A stretch of 9,248 nucleotides of DNA from an uncultured Propionibacteriaceae bacterium (GTDB lineage: Bacteria; Actinomycetota; Actinomycetes; Propionibacteriales; Propionibacteriaceae): assembly GCA_936941515.1 (NCBI GenBank), contig CAKZJI010000185.1:1-9248 (forward strand). Direction: 5' to 3'. The position numbers and the translations under genes are program-made. The notes under the pieces are model-generated. The model ran no database searches, was not told the DNA's origin, and saw only the letters and a program-made list of their open reading frames with translations. How positions within the stretch are numbered: position 1 is the first letter of the stretch; each line of letters opens with the position of its first letter. Positions 1-7,662 of the stretch are shown here, one piece after another.

Positions 1-276
1 CTCGGCAAGCTTCACGGGGACACCGAGAAGCTCACCCAGGCGGGCGGCAACGGGAGCAAGTGAGAACTGCGGGTCGGGTTCGCCCTTGGGGCGGCCGAGA
101 TGGGCGAGCACGACGATGCGGGCGCCCGCGTCACGCAACTCGTTCAGGGTGGGCAGGGCGGCACGGATGCGGCCGTCGTCGGTGATGTTCCTCGCAGTGT
201 CCAGGGGAACGTTGAAATCGCACCGGATGACCACGCGCTTTCCTGCGAGGTCTCCGAGCTGGGAGACAGATTTCAT
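1..276 (-). CDS. pgk: Phosphoglycerate kinase, N-terminal fragment (cut by window start)
   Basis: This is the first 92 codons of phosphoglycerate kinase, the cytosolic glycolytic enzyme that moves the acyl phosphate of 1,3-bisphosphoglycerate to ADP. The visible protein starts [20 protein letters not shown] and continues with FNVPLD, the family's substrate-binding N-domain signature. It later shows [13 protein letters not shown], the second conserved substrate-binding stretch, and then [17 protein letters not shown]. The frame is open to the window edge, so about 300 residues, including the nucleotide-binding C-domain, lie outside. The ATG at 274-276 is preceded by an AAAGGATC-type ribosome binding site. 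It lies 90 bp downstream of gap on the same strand, with a strong hairpin between them. The identification is firm; only completeness is unknown. Confidence 0.95.
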   Translation of the reverse strand, partial: MKSVSQLGDLAGKRVVIRCDFNVPLDTARNITDDGRIRAALPTLNELRDAGARIVVLAHLGRPKGEPDPQFSLAPVAARLGELLGVPVKLAE

Positions 277-302
277 TGGGGGATCCTTTCAGGTATGGAC
301 GA

Positions 303-338
303 GACGGCCCCGTCCACACGAATGCAGACGGGGCCGTC
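303..338 (-). terminator. Perfect 12-bp hairpin between gap and pgk (attenuator or processing stem)
   Basis: GACGGCCCCGTC at 303-314 and its exact reverse complement at 327-338 flank a 12-nt loop. This gives a very GC-rich 12-bp stem 28 bp after the gap stop codon and 27 bp before the pgk start. On the minus strand it is not followed by a run of U, so a canonical intrinsic terminator is doubtful. A partial terminator, an mRNA-stabilising 3' end for gap or a processing site are equally possible. The inverted repeat itself is certain; its role is inferred. Confidence 0.6.
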
Positions 339-366
339 GAACGTCACGATCTGGTCTTCGGAAGAC

Positions 367-1464
<1,098 letters not shown>

Positions 1465-1521
1465 TTAGAAGGGTGAGGATGCCGAGATATCGCAGACGCG
1501 AGATCCAGCGGACGCCCACCG

Positions 1522-2505
1522 CTACTCAGGCTCGGGAAGGTCAGCGGGGATGGATGCCTCCGTGTTCGGGATGCCAGCCGCCTCTGCCGCCTTGTCGGCG
1601 GTGGCCAACAGCCGCCGAATCCGACCCGCCACCGCGTCCTTCGTCAACGGCGGATCATGCAGTTTGCCCAGTTCCTCCAGGCTGGCCTGGCGATGCTCCA
1701 GCCTTAGCCGCCCTGCCGCCGCCAGATGCTCAGGGGCCTCATCGCCCAGGATCTCCAACGCTCGCTCCACGCGGGCGCTGGCTGCGACCGCGGCACGTGC
1801 CGAGCGGCGCAGGTTGGCGTCGTCGAAGTTCGCCAGCCGGTTCGCCTGGGCCTTGACCTCACGTCGAAGGCGTCGCTCCTCCCAGATCAGGCGGGTTTCC
1901 TGGGCGCCCATACGGGTCAGCAGGTCTGCGATAGCCTCCCCGTCACGCAGGATCACACGCTCCACCCCACGGGACTCACGTGCCTTCGCAGTGAGTCCGA
2001 GCCGTCGCGCCGCACCGCACAGCGCGAGGGCCGCCTCAGAGCCCGGGCAGGTCACCTCCAGGGACATGGAGCGTCCCGGCTCGGTCAGAGAGCCGCGCGC
2101 CAGGAACGCACCCCGCCACACCGCGACGCAGTCTGCAAGGGATCCCCCCACGACGTTCGCAGGCAGGCCCCTGACGGGACGTCGTTGATTGTCGACCAGG
2201 CCGCTCAGCCTGGCGAGGGCCTCACCGTCTCGGATCACTCGGACCGCGTAGCGGGTGGTGCGGCGCAGTCCCGTCGCATTGATCACCAGCAGATCCGAGT
2301 CGAGGGAATAGAGGTCGTGGATGTAGGAGCGAAGCCGGCGGGCGGCGCCAGCCGAGTCCAACTCGGCCTCAACCACAATACGTCCGCCAACCAGATGGAG
2401 TCCGCCCCCGAACCGGAGCATGGCCACAACCTCTGCCCGCCGCACGTTCGGGTGGGGGGCCGCGACTGCCGCCAGCTCTGACTTCACCTTCTGAGTCAAC
2501 GCCAT
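1522..2505 (-). CDS. whiA: WhiA, DNA-binding developmental and cell-division regulator
   Basis: WhiA is a LAGLIDADG-derived DNA-binding protein. In Streptomyces it acts with WhiB to switch on sporulation septation genes, and in other Gram-positive bacteria it affects division and metabolism. The protein starts [12 protein letters not shown] and continues with [29 protein letters not shown], the typical N-domain. In the middle is [26 protein letters not shown], the homing-endonuclease-like core, whose catalytic acidic residues are normally lost in WhiA. The C-terminal helix-turn-helix reads [20 protein letters not shown], followed by RIRRLL. Length (327 aa) is normal. The ATG at 2503-2505 is preferred by the family's N-terminus. 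An in-frame ATG at 2515-2517 would add four residues, and neither has a strong ribosome binding site. The gene lies 68 bp downstream of yvcK (56 bp if the longer start is used). Confidence 0.95.
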   Translation of the reverse strand: MALTQKVKSELAAVAAPHPNVRRAEVVAMLRFGGGLHLVGGRIVVEAELDSAGAARRLRSYIHDLYSLDSDLLVINATGLRRTTRYAVRVIRDGEALARLSGLVDNQRRPVRGLPANVVGGSLADCVAVWRGAFLARGSLTEPGRSMSLEVTCPGSEAALALCGAARRLGLTAKARESRGVERVILRDGEAIADLLTRMGAQETRLIWEERRLRREVKAQANRLANFDDANLRRSARAAVAASARVERALEILGDEAPEHLAAAGRLRLEHRQASLEELGKLHDPPLTKDAVAGRIRRLLATADKAAEAAGIPNTEASIPADLPEPE

Positions 2506-2533
2506 GGCAGACATCATTCCACGCTCGCCCTAT

Positions 2534-2553
2534 GGCTGCCCACCCTGGGAGCC
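2534..2553 (-). other. Small hairpin between yvcK and whiA
   Basis: GGCTGCCC at 2534-2541 and GGGAGCC at 2547-2553 form a seven-pair stem with one bulged G and a 5-nt loop. It lies in the yvcK-whiA spacer, about 17 bp before the longer whiA start. It could affect whiA translation or mark mRNA processing. It is short and could be chance in GC-rich DNA. Confidence 0.25.
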
Positions 2554-2573
2554 ACTTGGCGGAGCCAGTTCAT

Positions 2574-3548
2574 TCAGCAGGCGCCCAGATCACCGGCCCC
2601 GCTCCCCAGCAGCTCGCTGTAAGCGGCTGCCAGGCGGTTGACGTCATGGCGCGGGCTTCCGTCGGAGGCCCGCACATCCGCGACCACCAGCTCCGCCCCC
2701 AGTGATGCCGCGAACGGGATGAGGTGACGGTCTGTCTCCACGAAGCCCTTGTCAGCCAGGACGTAGTCCAGCCGGAGGATCGGGGCGTGCTCCGCCAACA
2801 GTTCGATATGCCGGGAGGCGGTGAAACCGTCCGTCTCATCGGAGGCTGCGATGTTCATCACCAGAATCCGTTGCGCGCTGGTGGTGTAGATGGCGTCACG
2901 CAGCTTCGGCACCAGCAGGTGAGGGATCACGGAGGTGAACCAAGAGCCCGGCCCCAACACGATGGCATCGGCTGCATGCACGGCTGCCACCGCCTCCGGA
3001 TGGGCCGGCGGGTCCTCGGGAACGAGCCTGACCGACTGGACGGTGGCACGGGTTTTGGCGACAGTGGCCTGCCCTGACAGGGTGCAGATCTCGTCAGGTG
3101 CCAGAGGATCAAGCCCGAGCACATCAGCCTCAATCCCCAGGGGAACGGAGCTCATGGGCAGGACTCGTCCGCGTGTGCGCAACAGCTCCCCCACCATGTC
3201 GAGGCCAGCCACGGGGTCATCAAGCTGCTGCCAGAGGCCTGCGATCAGGAGATTCCCTATGGCGTGTCCCGCCAGGGGACCGTCACCGGCGAACCGCGAC
3301 TGCAGCACACTGGCCCAGCGCCTGCCTGCATGATCATCGCCGCAGAGCGCGGCAAGCGCCATCCGCAGGTCCCCGGGCGGCAGACAGCCGAACTCGTTGC
3401 GCAGCCTGCCTGAGGAGCCACCGTCGTCAGCGACCGTGACGACGGCGGTGAGACTATCGCTGACCCGACGCAATGCGCTCAGGGAGGTGTGCAGTCCATG
3501 CCCACCACCGAAGGCCACCACATCCGGCAACCGCCTCAGGGTGCTCAT
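2574..3548 (-). CDS. yvcK: YvcK/CofD-like gluconeogenesis and cell-envelope factor
   Basis: This 324-aa cytosolic protein belongs to the YvcK (CuvA) branch of the CofD-like superfamily. Members bind UDP-sugars such as UDP-GlcNAc and are needed for normal shape and growth on gluconeogenic carbon; no enzymatic reaction is established. Conserved segments are FGGGHGLHTSLSALR (residues 13-27), TVADDGGSSGRLR (38-50), LPPGDLRMALAAL (56-68), GHAIGNLLIAGL (94-105) and the later AIVLGPGSWFTSVIPHLLVP. The start ATG at 3546-3548 overlaps the rapZ stop as ATGA, which implies translational coupling. The rapZ-yvcK-whiA order is diagnostic. The symbol yvcK is the common family name; the mycobacterial name is cuvA. 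Confidence 0.94.
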   Translation of the reverse strand: MSTLRRLPDVVAFGGGHGLHTSLSALRRVSDSLTAVVTVADDGGSSGRLRNEFGCLPPGDLRMALAALCGDDHAGRRWASVLQSRFAGDGPLAGHAIGNLLIAGLWQQLDDPVAGLDMVGELLRTRGRVLPMSSVPLGIEADVLGLDPLAPDEICTLSGQATVAKTRATVQSVRLVPEDPPAHPEAVAAVHAADAIVLGPGSWFTSVIPHLLVPKLRDAIYTTSAQRILVMNIAASDETDGFTASRHIELLAEHAPILRLDYVLADKGFVETDRHLIPFAASLGAELVVADVRASDGSPRHDVNRLAAAYSELLGSGAGDLGAC

Positions 3549-4405
3549 TCCTTCCCCAGATCCCGGTGGAGGACGCTCACCCCGTAGTCTCGTTCCCGCA
3601 ACCGCGAGGCAAGCTCCTCCGTCATGGCGGTGGAGCGGTGCTTGCCACCGGTGCAGCCGATGGCGACGGTGACCTGCCGCTTGCCCTCTGTCAGGTAGCC
3701 GTGGGCCGCGGTCTCGATGACCCCAAGCATCTGCTCCTGGAAATCACCGGCGGCGTCCTGACTGAGGACGTAGTCCGCCACGTCCGGGGACAGCCCGGTC
3801 TTGGGGCGAAGCTCCGGAACCCAATAGGGGTTTGGGAGGAACCGGACGTCGAAGACGATGTCGGCATCGACGGGCAGGCCGTTTTTGAATCCGAAGGACA
3901 TCAACGCCACGCTCAGCTTGTCAGTGGCGTCGGTTCCGAAGTGGTTGGAGATTCGGGAGGCCAGCTGCCGGGCGCTGAGCCGGGATGTGTCGACGACAAT
4001 GTCGGCGCTGGCCCGCAAATCAGCCAAGAGCCTGCGTTCACGCAGGATGCCGTCAAGCAGGCGGCCATCGTATTGCAGCGGCAGCGGGCGACGGTTTGAC
4101 TCCTGGCGCTGCACGATGACGTCGTCGGCGGCCTCAATGAACATCACAGTCACCTGGTATCCGCGGTCCTTCAGCTCGGCGAAGGCGGATGGTATCTCTT
4201 CGAACTCGACACGGGAGCGGACATCCACCACCACGGCAATTCGCTCGCCGACCCCGAGGTGGTCCACCAGGGCCGGCAGCAGCGCGGGCGGCAGGTTGTC
4301 CACCACATACCAGCCCAGGTCCTCCATGGTGTGCGCTGCGGTTCGCCGCCCGGCCCCGGACAGGCCGGTGATGATGACGATCTCAGCACGCCCCTGCTTC
4401 TCCAT
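3545..4405 (-). CDS. rapZ: RapZ (YvcJ-type) nucleotide-binding protein
   Basis: This is a 286-aa member of the RapZ/YvcJ family. E. coli RapZ is an RNA-binding adaptor that responds to glucosamine-6-phosphate and controls amino-sugar synthesis. Gram-positive homologues bind and hydrolyse nucleotides, but their cellular role is less clear. The N-terminal P-loop is GLSGAGRR at residues 14-21, followed by EDLGWYVVDNLPPALLPALV. A Walker-B-like strand AVVVDVRS follows near residue 57. The C-terminal domain carries FGFKNGLPVDADIVFDVRF then LPNPYWVPELRP, and GCTGGKHRS at 250-258, which are hallmark motifs. The P-loop lysine is Arg20, as I recall for actinobacterial members, and the next Ser/Thr is also Arg, which is less usual. 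The usual upstream neighbour uvrC is absent; a biotin transporter operon precedes it by 49 bp. Confidence 0.94.
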   Translation of the reverse strand: MEKQGRAEIVIITGLSGAGRRTAAHTMEDLGWYVVDNLPPALLPALVDHLGVGERIAVVVDVRSRVEFEEIPSAFAELKDRGYQVTVMFIEAADDVIVQRQESNRRPLPLQYDGRLLDGILRERRLLADLRASADIVVDTSRLSARQLASRISNHFGTDATDKLSVALMSFGFKNGLPVDADIVFDVRFLPNPYWVPELRPKTGLSPDVADYVLSQDAAGDFQEQMLGVIETAAHGYLTEGKRQVTVAIGCTGGKHRSTAMTEELASRLRERDYGVSVLHRDLGKE

Positions 4406-4459
4406 GGTGAAACCCTAGCCGGTCAGCGGCCTCTGCTCGCGCCAACCGGCCGGTTCACC
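4406..4459 (-). other. Nested inverted repeats at the ecfT-rapZ junction
   Basis: GGTGAAACC at 4406-4414 pairs with GGTTCACC at 4452-4459, leaving one bulge. A perfect 12-bp palindrome, AACCGGCCGGTT, sits at 4444-4455 and overlaps the EcfT stop codon. On the mRNA the 3' arm lies directly before the rapZ start codon and adjoins the weak AGGG ribosome-binding sequence. The structure could therefore couple rapZ translation to ribosomes finishing ecfT, or weakly attenuate transcription. No U-tract follows. The repeats are visible; the function is inferred. Confidence 0.4.
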
Positions 4460-5072
4460 GCTCCCCCAGCCCCCTGGCAGCGAGGGCATCCCCTGTGCGC
4501 TCGGCATAGGCCACCGCCCCGAGCACCACAGGGAACAGCAGGGCGACGACGTTGCGGCCTGCCCCACGGGCCCCTGCAGCATCCTTGGCCTGGCCGAACA
4601 AGCCGAGCAGATAGGGGATGGAGCGGATCATCAGCGCGATGGTCAGGGCGACCCGCTGAGGGTTCGCCCCCAGGAATCGCAGCGGAGAGCAGGCTCTGGT
4701 CAGCCCATGCAGCAGCTCCGGGGTCGGGGTGGTGAGCGTCAGGATGCGCGAGGCCAAGATGGCGAGCAGCAGGTTGCCCGGCTGAATCACGGCATTGACC
4801 GGTTGGGCAGTGATCAGGTTGTAGCCCACCAGCATCCCGATGATCACCCACATAGCCCACCCCAGCCGGAGAATCCTGGGCAGGCAGATGCCGGAGGCCA
4901 GCAGGAGCAGCATCGCCAGCAGCAGCCCCCCGACGGTCACAGGCCAGGCTCGCAGAATCAGCGCCGGAAGGGTCAACCCCAACAGGATGAGGTACTTGCA
5001 TCCGATGCCCACCCGGAAGAGCCAGCCGTCGCCGGGCTGGTACATCCCAAGCAGGCTTGCGTGCAGATTCAT
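4455..5072 (-). CDS. ecfT: ECF transporter transmembrane (T) component, BioN-like
   Basis: This 205-aa membrane protein is the coupling subunit of an energy-coupling-factor importer. It links the substrate-binding S component (BioY here) to the cytosolic ATPase. Hydrophobic segments lie at about residues 24-40, 45-60, 72-90 and 100-112, with another near the C-terminus. Two Ala-Arg-Gly motifs, at 168-170 (DAAGARGAGRN) and 199-201 (ALAARGLGE), match the conserved coupling helices that dock into the ATPase. The start ATG at 5070-5072 overlaps the EcfA stop as ATGA. Because the operon begins with bioY, the name bioN is also appropriate. It is somewhat shorter than typical 250-aa housekeeping EcfT proteins, as expected for the dedicated BioN type. 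Confidence 0.88.
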   Translation of the reverse strand: MNLHASLLGMYQPGDGWLFRVGIGCKYLILLGLTLPALILRAWPVTVGGLLLAMLLLLASGICLPRILRLGWAMWVIIGMLVGYNLITAQPVNAVIQPGNLLLAILASRILTLTTPTPELLHGLTRACSPLRFLGANPQRVALTIALMIRSIPYLLGLFGQAKDAAGARGAGRNVVALLFPVVLGAVAYAERTGDALAARGLGER

Positions 5073-5767
5073 TCCCGGACCCCCATCGCGGCCTCGTACC
5101 AGGCGATGGCCTCCCCCGGCTCCCCGTCGGCGGCAATCTCCCCCCCATCGACCACGAGGACCCGATCGGCCCGGGAAGCCACGGTCATGTCGTGTGTGGA
5201 ATAGATCAGCTGCTGCTCCAGCTGATCGAAGGTGCGCTGCAGGGCCAGCTTGTTGCGCAGATCGAGCAGGGTTGTGGGCTCATCAGCCACCACCACCCTG
5301 GGCTCGACAGCCAACACACTGGCCAGCGCCACCAACTGCCGTTCTCCCCCTGAGAGATCGTAGATGCTCTGATGGGCTAGATGTCCCAGTCCCCGCTCAT
5401 CCAGGATCCGCTGGGCACGGGGGTTTCGCTCGCGGCGGGGAAGGTGCCCAAGGCTCAGTGTCAGGTCCTCCAGCGGCGTGGACATCAGCAGCTGGGAGAG
5501 TGGATCGGTGAAGATGAACCCCACCTCCCTGCGCACCTTCGCGGCATCCCGCACGGTGTCGAGGCCGTTGACGGTGACGGTGCCGGAGGTGGGGCGGCGC
5601 ATCCCATTGAGCAGTCGCAGCAGGGTGGATTTTCCGGAGCCGTTCGCGCCGATGACCGCAACGCGCCGCTCGGCAAGCTCCAGGGTGATGCCGGTCAGGA
5701 GCACCTTGGCCTCATCACCCCGCCGGATGGGCGGAATGACGACACCGACGTCGGCGAGCCGGATCAC
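5069..5767 (-). CDS. bioM: ECF transporter ATPase, BioM-like
   Basis: This 232-aa ABC-type ATPase powers biotin uptake from the cytosolic face of the BioY/T complex. It has Walker A GANGSGKST (residues 40-48), signature LSGGERQ (138-144), Walker B VVVADE (158-163), a D-loop Asp169 and the switch His192 in STHD. The Q-loop position in GFIFTDPLSQL holds Thr87 rather than the usual Gln. The start is the GTG at 5765-5767, which overlaps the bioY stop as GTGA and gives MIRLADVGV, a normal N-terminus. The same frame stays open upstream to 6574, but that extension lies over bioY and its promoter and has no family support. A single ATPase gene implies a homodimer, as in BioMNY systems. Confidence 0.9.
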   Translation of the reverse strand: MIRLADVGVVIPPIRRGDEAKVLLTGITLELAERRVAVIGANGSGKSTLLRLLNGMRRPTSGTVTVNGLDTVRDAAKVRREVGFIFTDPLSQLLMSTPLEDLTLSLGHLPRRERNPRAQRILDERGLGHLAHQSIYDLSGGERQLVALASVLAVEPRVVVADEPTTLLDLRNKLALQRTFDQLEQQLIYSTHDMTVASRADRVLVVDGGEIAADGEPGEAIAWYEAAMGVRE

Positions 5768-6345
5768 CGTTGGACGAGCAGCCGCGGGAAGGCCCTGTGC
5801 ACGGCATAGGCCAGCAGGACGGCGACCACGGATTTGAGGGCGTCGCTGATCCAGAAGGGCATGTCGATGGCCAGCGCCTTCCCGAAGTCCGCAGGGAGTG
5901 CCCACATCAGGCCAAGCACTCCGAGGGGCAGGATGACCAGGTATCGCGCGGCCAGAGTTCCCAGGAAGAACAGCACCGGAGTTAGGCCGCTGAGGCCGCG
6001 GCGCACCGCCCAGAGCGCAACTAGTCCGGCGACTGCGGCGGCAAGGGGGAAGGAGATGAGGTATCCGCCTGTGGGACCGGCGAATGAGCCGAGGCCAGCT
6101 CCTCCCTTGGCGAAGACCGGCAGGCCTGCGGCCCCAACCACCAGATACAGCAGCACTGCCAGGAAACCCCGCAACGGCCCGAGACATAACCCGGCCAGCG
6201 AGACACCGAGGGTCTGCAGGGTGATGGGGATGGGGCCGATGTTGAAGGCCGGGACAATGGCCAATGCGGCAATCAGCGCCGCGAAGACTGCGATGTAGGC
6301 GACATCGACCGCCTGAAAGGCGCGACCAGGAGCTGTCACTGACAC
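5764..6345 (-). CDS. bioY: BioY, biotin-binding S component
   Basis: This 193-aa integral membrane protein captures biotin for the ECF transporter. It has six predicted hydrophobic segments and the BioY hallmarks GLPVFAKGGAGL (residues 74-85), GPTGGYLISFPLAA (90-103) and a late FWISDALKSVVAV segment corresponding to the conserved D-x-x-K helix. The chosen start is the GTG at 6343-6345, five bases after GGGAGG (6351-6356), an excellent ribosome binding site. The length then matches BioY proteins. The reading frame extends to 6510, but those extra residues cross the promoter region. It is the first gene of the bioY-bioM-ecfT operon, with overlapping stop and start codons, and is preceded by a BioQ-like operator. 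Confidence 0.94.
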   Translation of the reverse strand: MSVTAPGRAFQAVDVAYIAVFAALIAALAIVPAFNIGPIPITLQTLGVSLAGLCLGPLRGFLAVLLYLVVGAAGLPVFAKGGAGLGSFAGPTGGYLISFPLAAAVAGLVALWAVRRGLSGLTPVLFFLGTLAARYLVILPLGVLGLMWALPADFGKALAIDMPFWISDALKSVVAVLLAYAVHRAFPRLLVQR

Positions 6346-6381
6346 GATTGCCTCCCAAAGGGTTGACGGATTGCTTCGGAC

Positions 6382-6411
6382 ATTGAACACCCAGGTTTGA
6401 ACGACGTTCAA
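6382..6411 (-). promoter_or_regulatory. Candidate bioY promoter overlapping operator
   Basis: On the minus strand TTGAAC (6406-6411) could be a -35 element and TTCAAT (6382-6387) a weak -10, 18 bp apart. Transcription would start near 6375, about 30 nt before the bioY GTG. Both hexamers coincide with TTGAAC operator half-sites, as expected for simple repression. The -10 match is poor, so the exact positions are tentative. Confidence 0.4.
6397..6411. promoter_or_regulatory. BioQ-like biotin operator, perfect palindrome
   Basis: TTGAAC-GAC-GTTCAA is a perfect inverted repeat with 6-bp arms and a 3-bp spacer. BioQ, the TetR-family biotin repressor of Corynebacterium and Mycobacterium, is known to bind a 13-bp TGAAC-N3-GTTAC-type box upstream of biotin genes including bioYMN. 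The match in half-site sequence, spacing and position before bioY supports the call. A further TTGAAC half-site lies at 6383-6388. The repressor gene itself is not in the window. Confidence 0.72.
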
Positions 6412-6455
6412 GTCGGTTCCCCCACGCTGTCTCGAAACGATCCTCGCTGCGGGCA

Positions 6456-6461
6456 TAGAAT
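6456..6461 (+). promoter_or_regulatory. -10 element of the MFS gene, probably leaderless
   Basis: TAGAAT at 6456-6461 is one base from TATAAT. The GTG start codon follows six bases later, at the place where transcription should begin. A weak -35 (TCGAAA, 6432-6437) lies 18 bp upstream. No Shine-Dalgarno sequence is present before the GTG, in agreement with a leaderless transcript, which is common in actinobacteria. Confidence 0.55.
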
Positions 6462-6467
6462 CCGCCA

Positions 6468-7652
6468 GTGCGCGACTTCTCCCTTCTGCTGAAAACTCCC
6501 GGCCTAGCAAGGATCGTCGCCACCCAGCTGCTGGCGCGAATGCCTGCAGGCATGTTCTCGATCGGGCTGCTCATGCACAGTGAGCACGTCTACGGCAACT
6601 ACGCCTCGGGGGGTGCCGTGCTAGCGGCGCTCTCCATCGGCATGGCGGTGGCTGGGCCCGTCATCTCACGGCAGCTCAGCCGCTGGGGAACGCTGCCGGT
6701 GCTGCTGACGTGTCTGCTGCTTGCCACCGCAGCGCTGACGCCAATGATCCTGATTCCCCTGCCGCTGTGGGCCATGACGATGCTCGCTGCCATCGCAGGT
6801 GCCACGATCCCTCCAGTGCAGCCCACGGTCCGTACTCTCTACCCGAAGCTGGTCCCCCACCATCTGGTGACCCCATTGTTCGGACTGGACGCCGCGTTGC
6901 AGGAGATCATCTGGGCGCTCGGTCCAGTGGGGATCACCACGATGGTGGTGCTGCTGGGCTCTGTCACCGCATTGCTGATCGTCGTGGCCCTCCAGCTGGT
7001 CGGAGTGGTGTTGTTCATCTTCGAGCCTCCGGTGCGAGAACTCAGAATTCCCAAGGCGACGGGCGGTTTCGGCCGGGTGGCGCTGAGGCCCGCGGTACTG
7101 CTGATGACCGTGACCTCCCTGCTGCTGATCGGCTCCCTGGCCGGCATGGAGGCTGCGGTGGTCGCGTGGTTTGGCGAGGGCTCGACTCTGGGTGGCTTTG
7201 CCTTGGCCATCAGCTCGATCGGCTCCCTGATCGGGGGACTCATCATGGGGCACCGTCCCCTCGGCCCCTGGTCTCTGCCCATCAGGTTGCTGGTGGTGGC
7301 CGCGGGATTGGGGTTGGCCAGCATGGCCTCCGGCTTCTGGACGCTGTCAGCGACGCTGTTCGCAGCCGGATTCGGCATGGCTCCAGCGATCGCGGCGGTG
7401 TCGTCGGTGATCGCGGCCAGCGTGCCGTTCGCAGACACTGCGGAGGCCTACGGGTGGATCACGACGGGGCAGCTGATGGGCGCAGCCCTCGGGGCGGCGC
7501 TGGCGGGAGTCGCCATCGATGCCTCAGGCGGCGGCGCTGGCGGGATGCTGGTCTCCTTCGGGATTGGGGCGCTCGCAGCAGTGGTGGCCACCCTCTTCCG
7601 CGGGGCGCAGCCAGATCTGCGGAGGCCTCAGGGGCACCCCCACACCGATTAG
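6468..7652 (+). CDS. Major facilitator superfamily transporter, unknown substrate
   Basis: This 394-aa polytopic membrane protein has about 12 hydrophobic segments in two halves, split by a polar stretch near residues 186-203 (EPPVRELRIPKATGGFGRV). Length, the early RQLSRWGTLPVLL loop after segment 2 and the Gly/Ala-rich C-terminal helices fit the major facilitator superfamily. No residue pattern identifies the substrate. Start GTG at 6468-6470 gives MRDFSLLLKTPGLARIVATQ, a normal N-terminus placing the first helix at about residue 20. The gene is transcribed divergently from the biotin uptake operon and shares its 122-bp regulatory region, so a link to biotin or biotin precursors is conceivable but unproven. 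An IS30 relic begins 11 bp after its stop codon. Drug or metabolite efflux is the default alternative. Confidence 0.82.
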   Translation: MRDFSLLLKTPGLARIVATQLLARMPAGMFSIGLLMHSEHVYGNYASGGAVLAALSIGMAVAGPVISRQLSRWGTLPVLLTCLLLATAALTPMILIPLPLWAMTMLAAIAGATIPPVQPTVRTLYPKLVPHHLVTPLFGLDAALQEIIWALGPVGITTMVVLLGSVTALLIVVALQLVGVVLFIFEPPVRELRIPKATGGFGRVALRPAVLLMTVTSLLLIGSLAGMEAAVVAWFGEGSTLGGFALAISSIGSLIGGLIMGHRPLGPWSLPIRLLVVAAGLGLASMASGFWTLSATLFAAGFGMAPAIAAVSSVIAASVPFADTAEAYGWITTGQLMGAALGAALAGVAIDASGGGAGGMLVSFGIGALAAVVATLFRGAQPDLRRPQGHPHTD

Positions 7653-7662
7653 CTTTAACCTT

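Noticed and set aside
1726..2481. 251-codon plus-strand open frame opposite whiA
   Set aside because: Shadow of the whiA reading frame; the translated sequence has no recognisable fold or motif.
4423..5148. 241-codon minus-strand frame overlapping ecfT
   Set aside because: It lies in a different frame from the hydrophobic EcfT protein, is Pro/Gly/Arg-rich and crosses the EcfA-EcfT boundary.
6363..6391. TTGACG at 6363-6368 as a -35 for the MFS gene
   Set aside because: No -10-like hexamer occurs 16-18 bp downstream; the TAGAAT at 6456 is far better.
6346..6510. N-terminal extension of BioY
   Set aside because: The extra residues have no family counterpart and cover the operator, whereas GTG at 6343-6345 has an excellent ribosome binding site.
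5768..6574. N-terminal extension of the EcfA ATPase frame
   Set aside because: The frame is open, but the extension covers bioY and its promoter in another frame, while a GTG overlapping the bioY stop gives a normal ATPase N-terminus.
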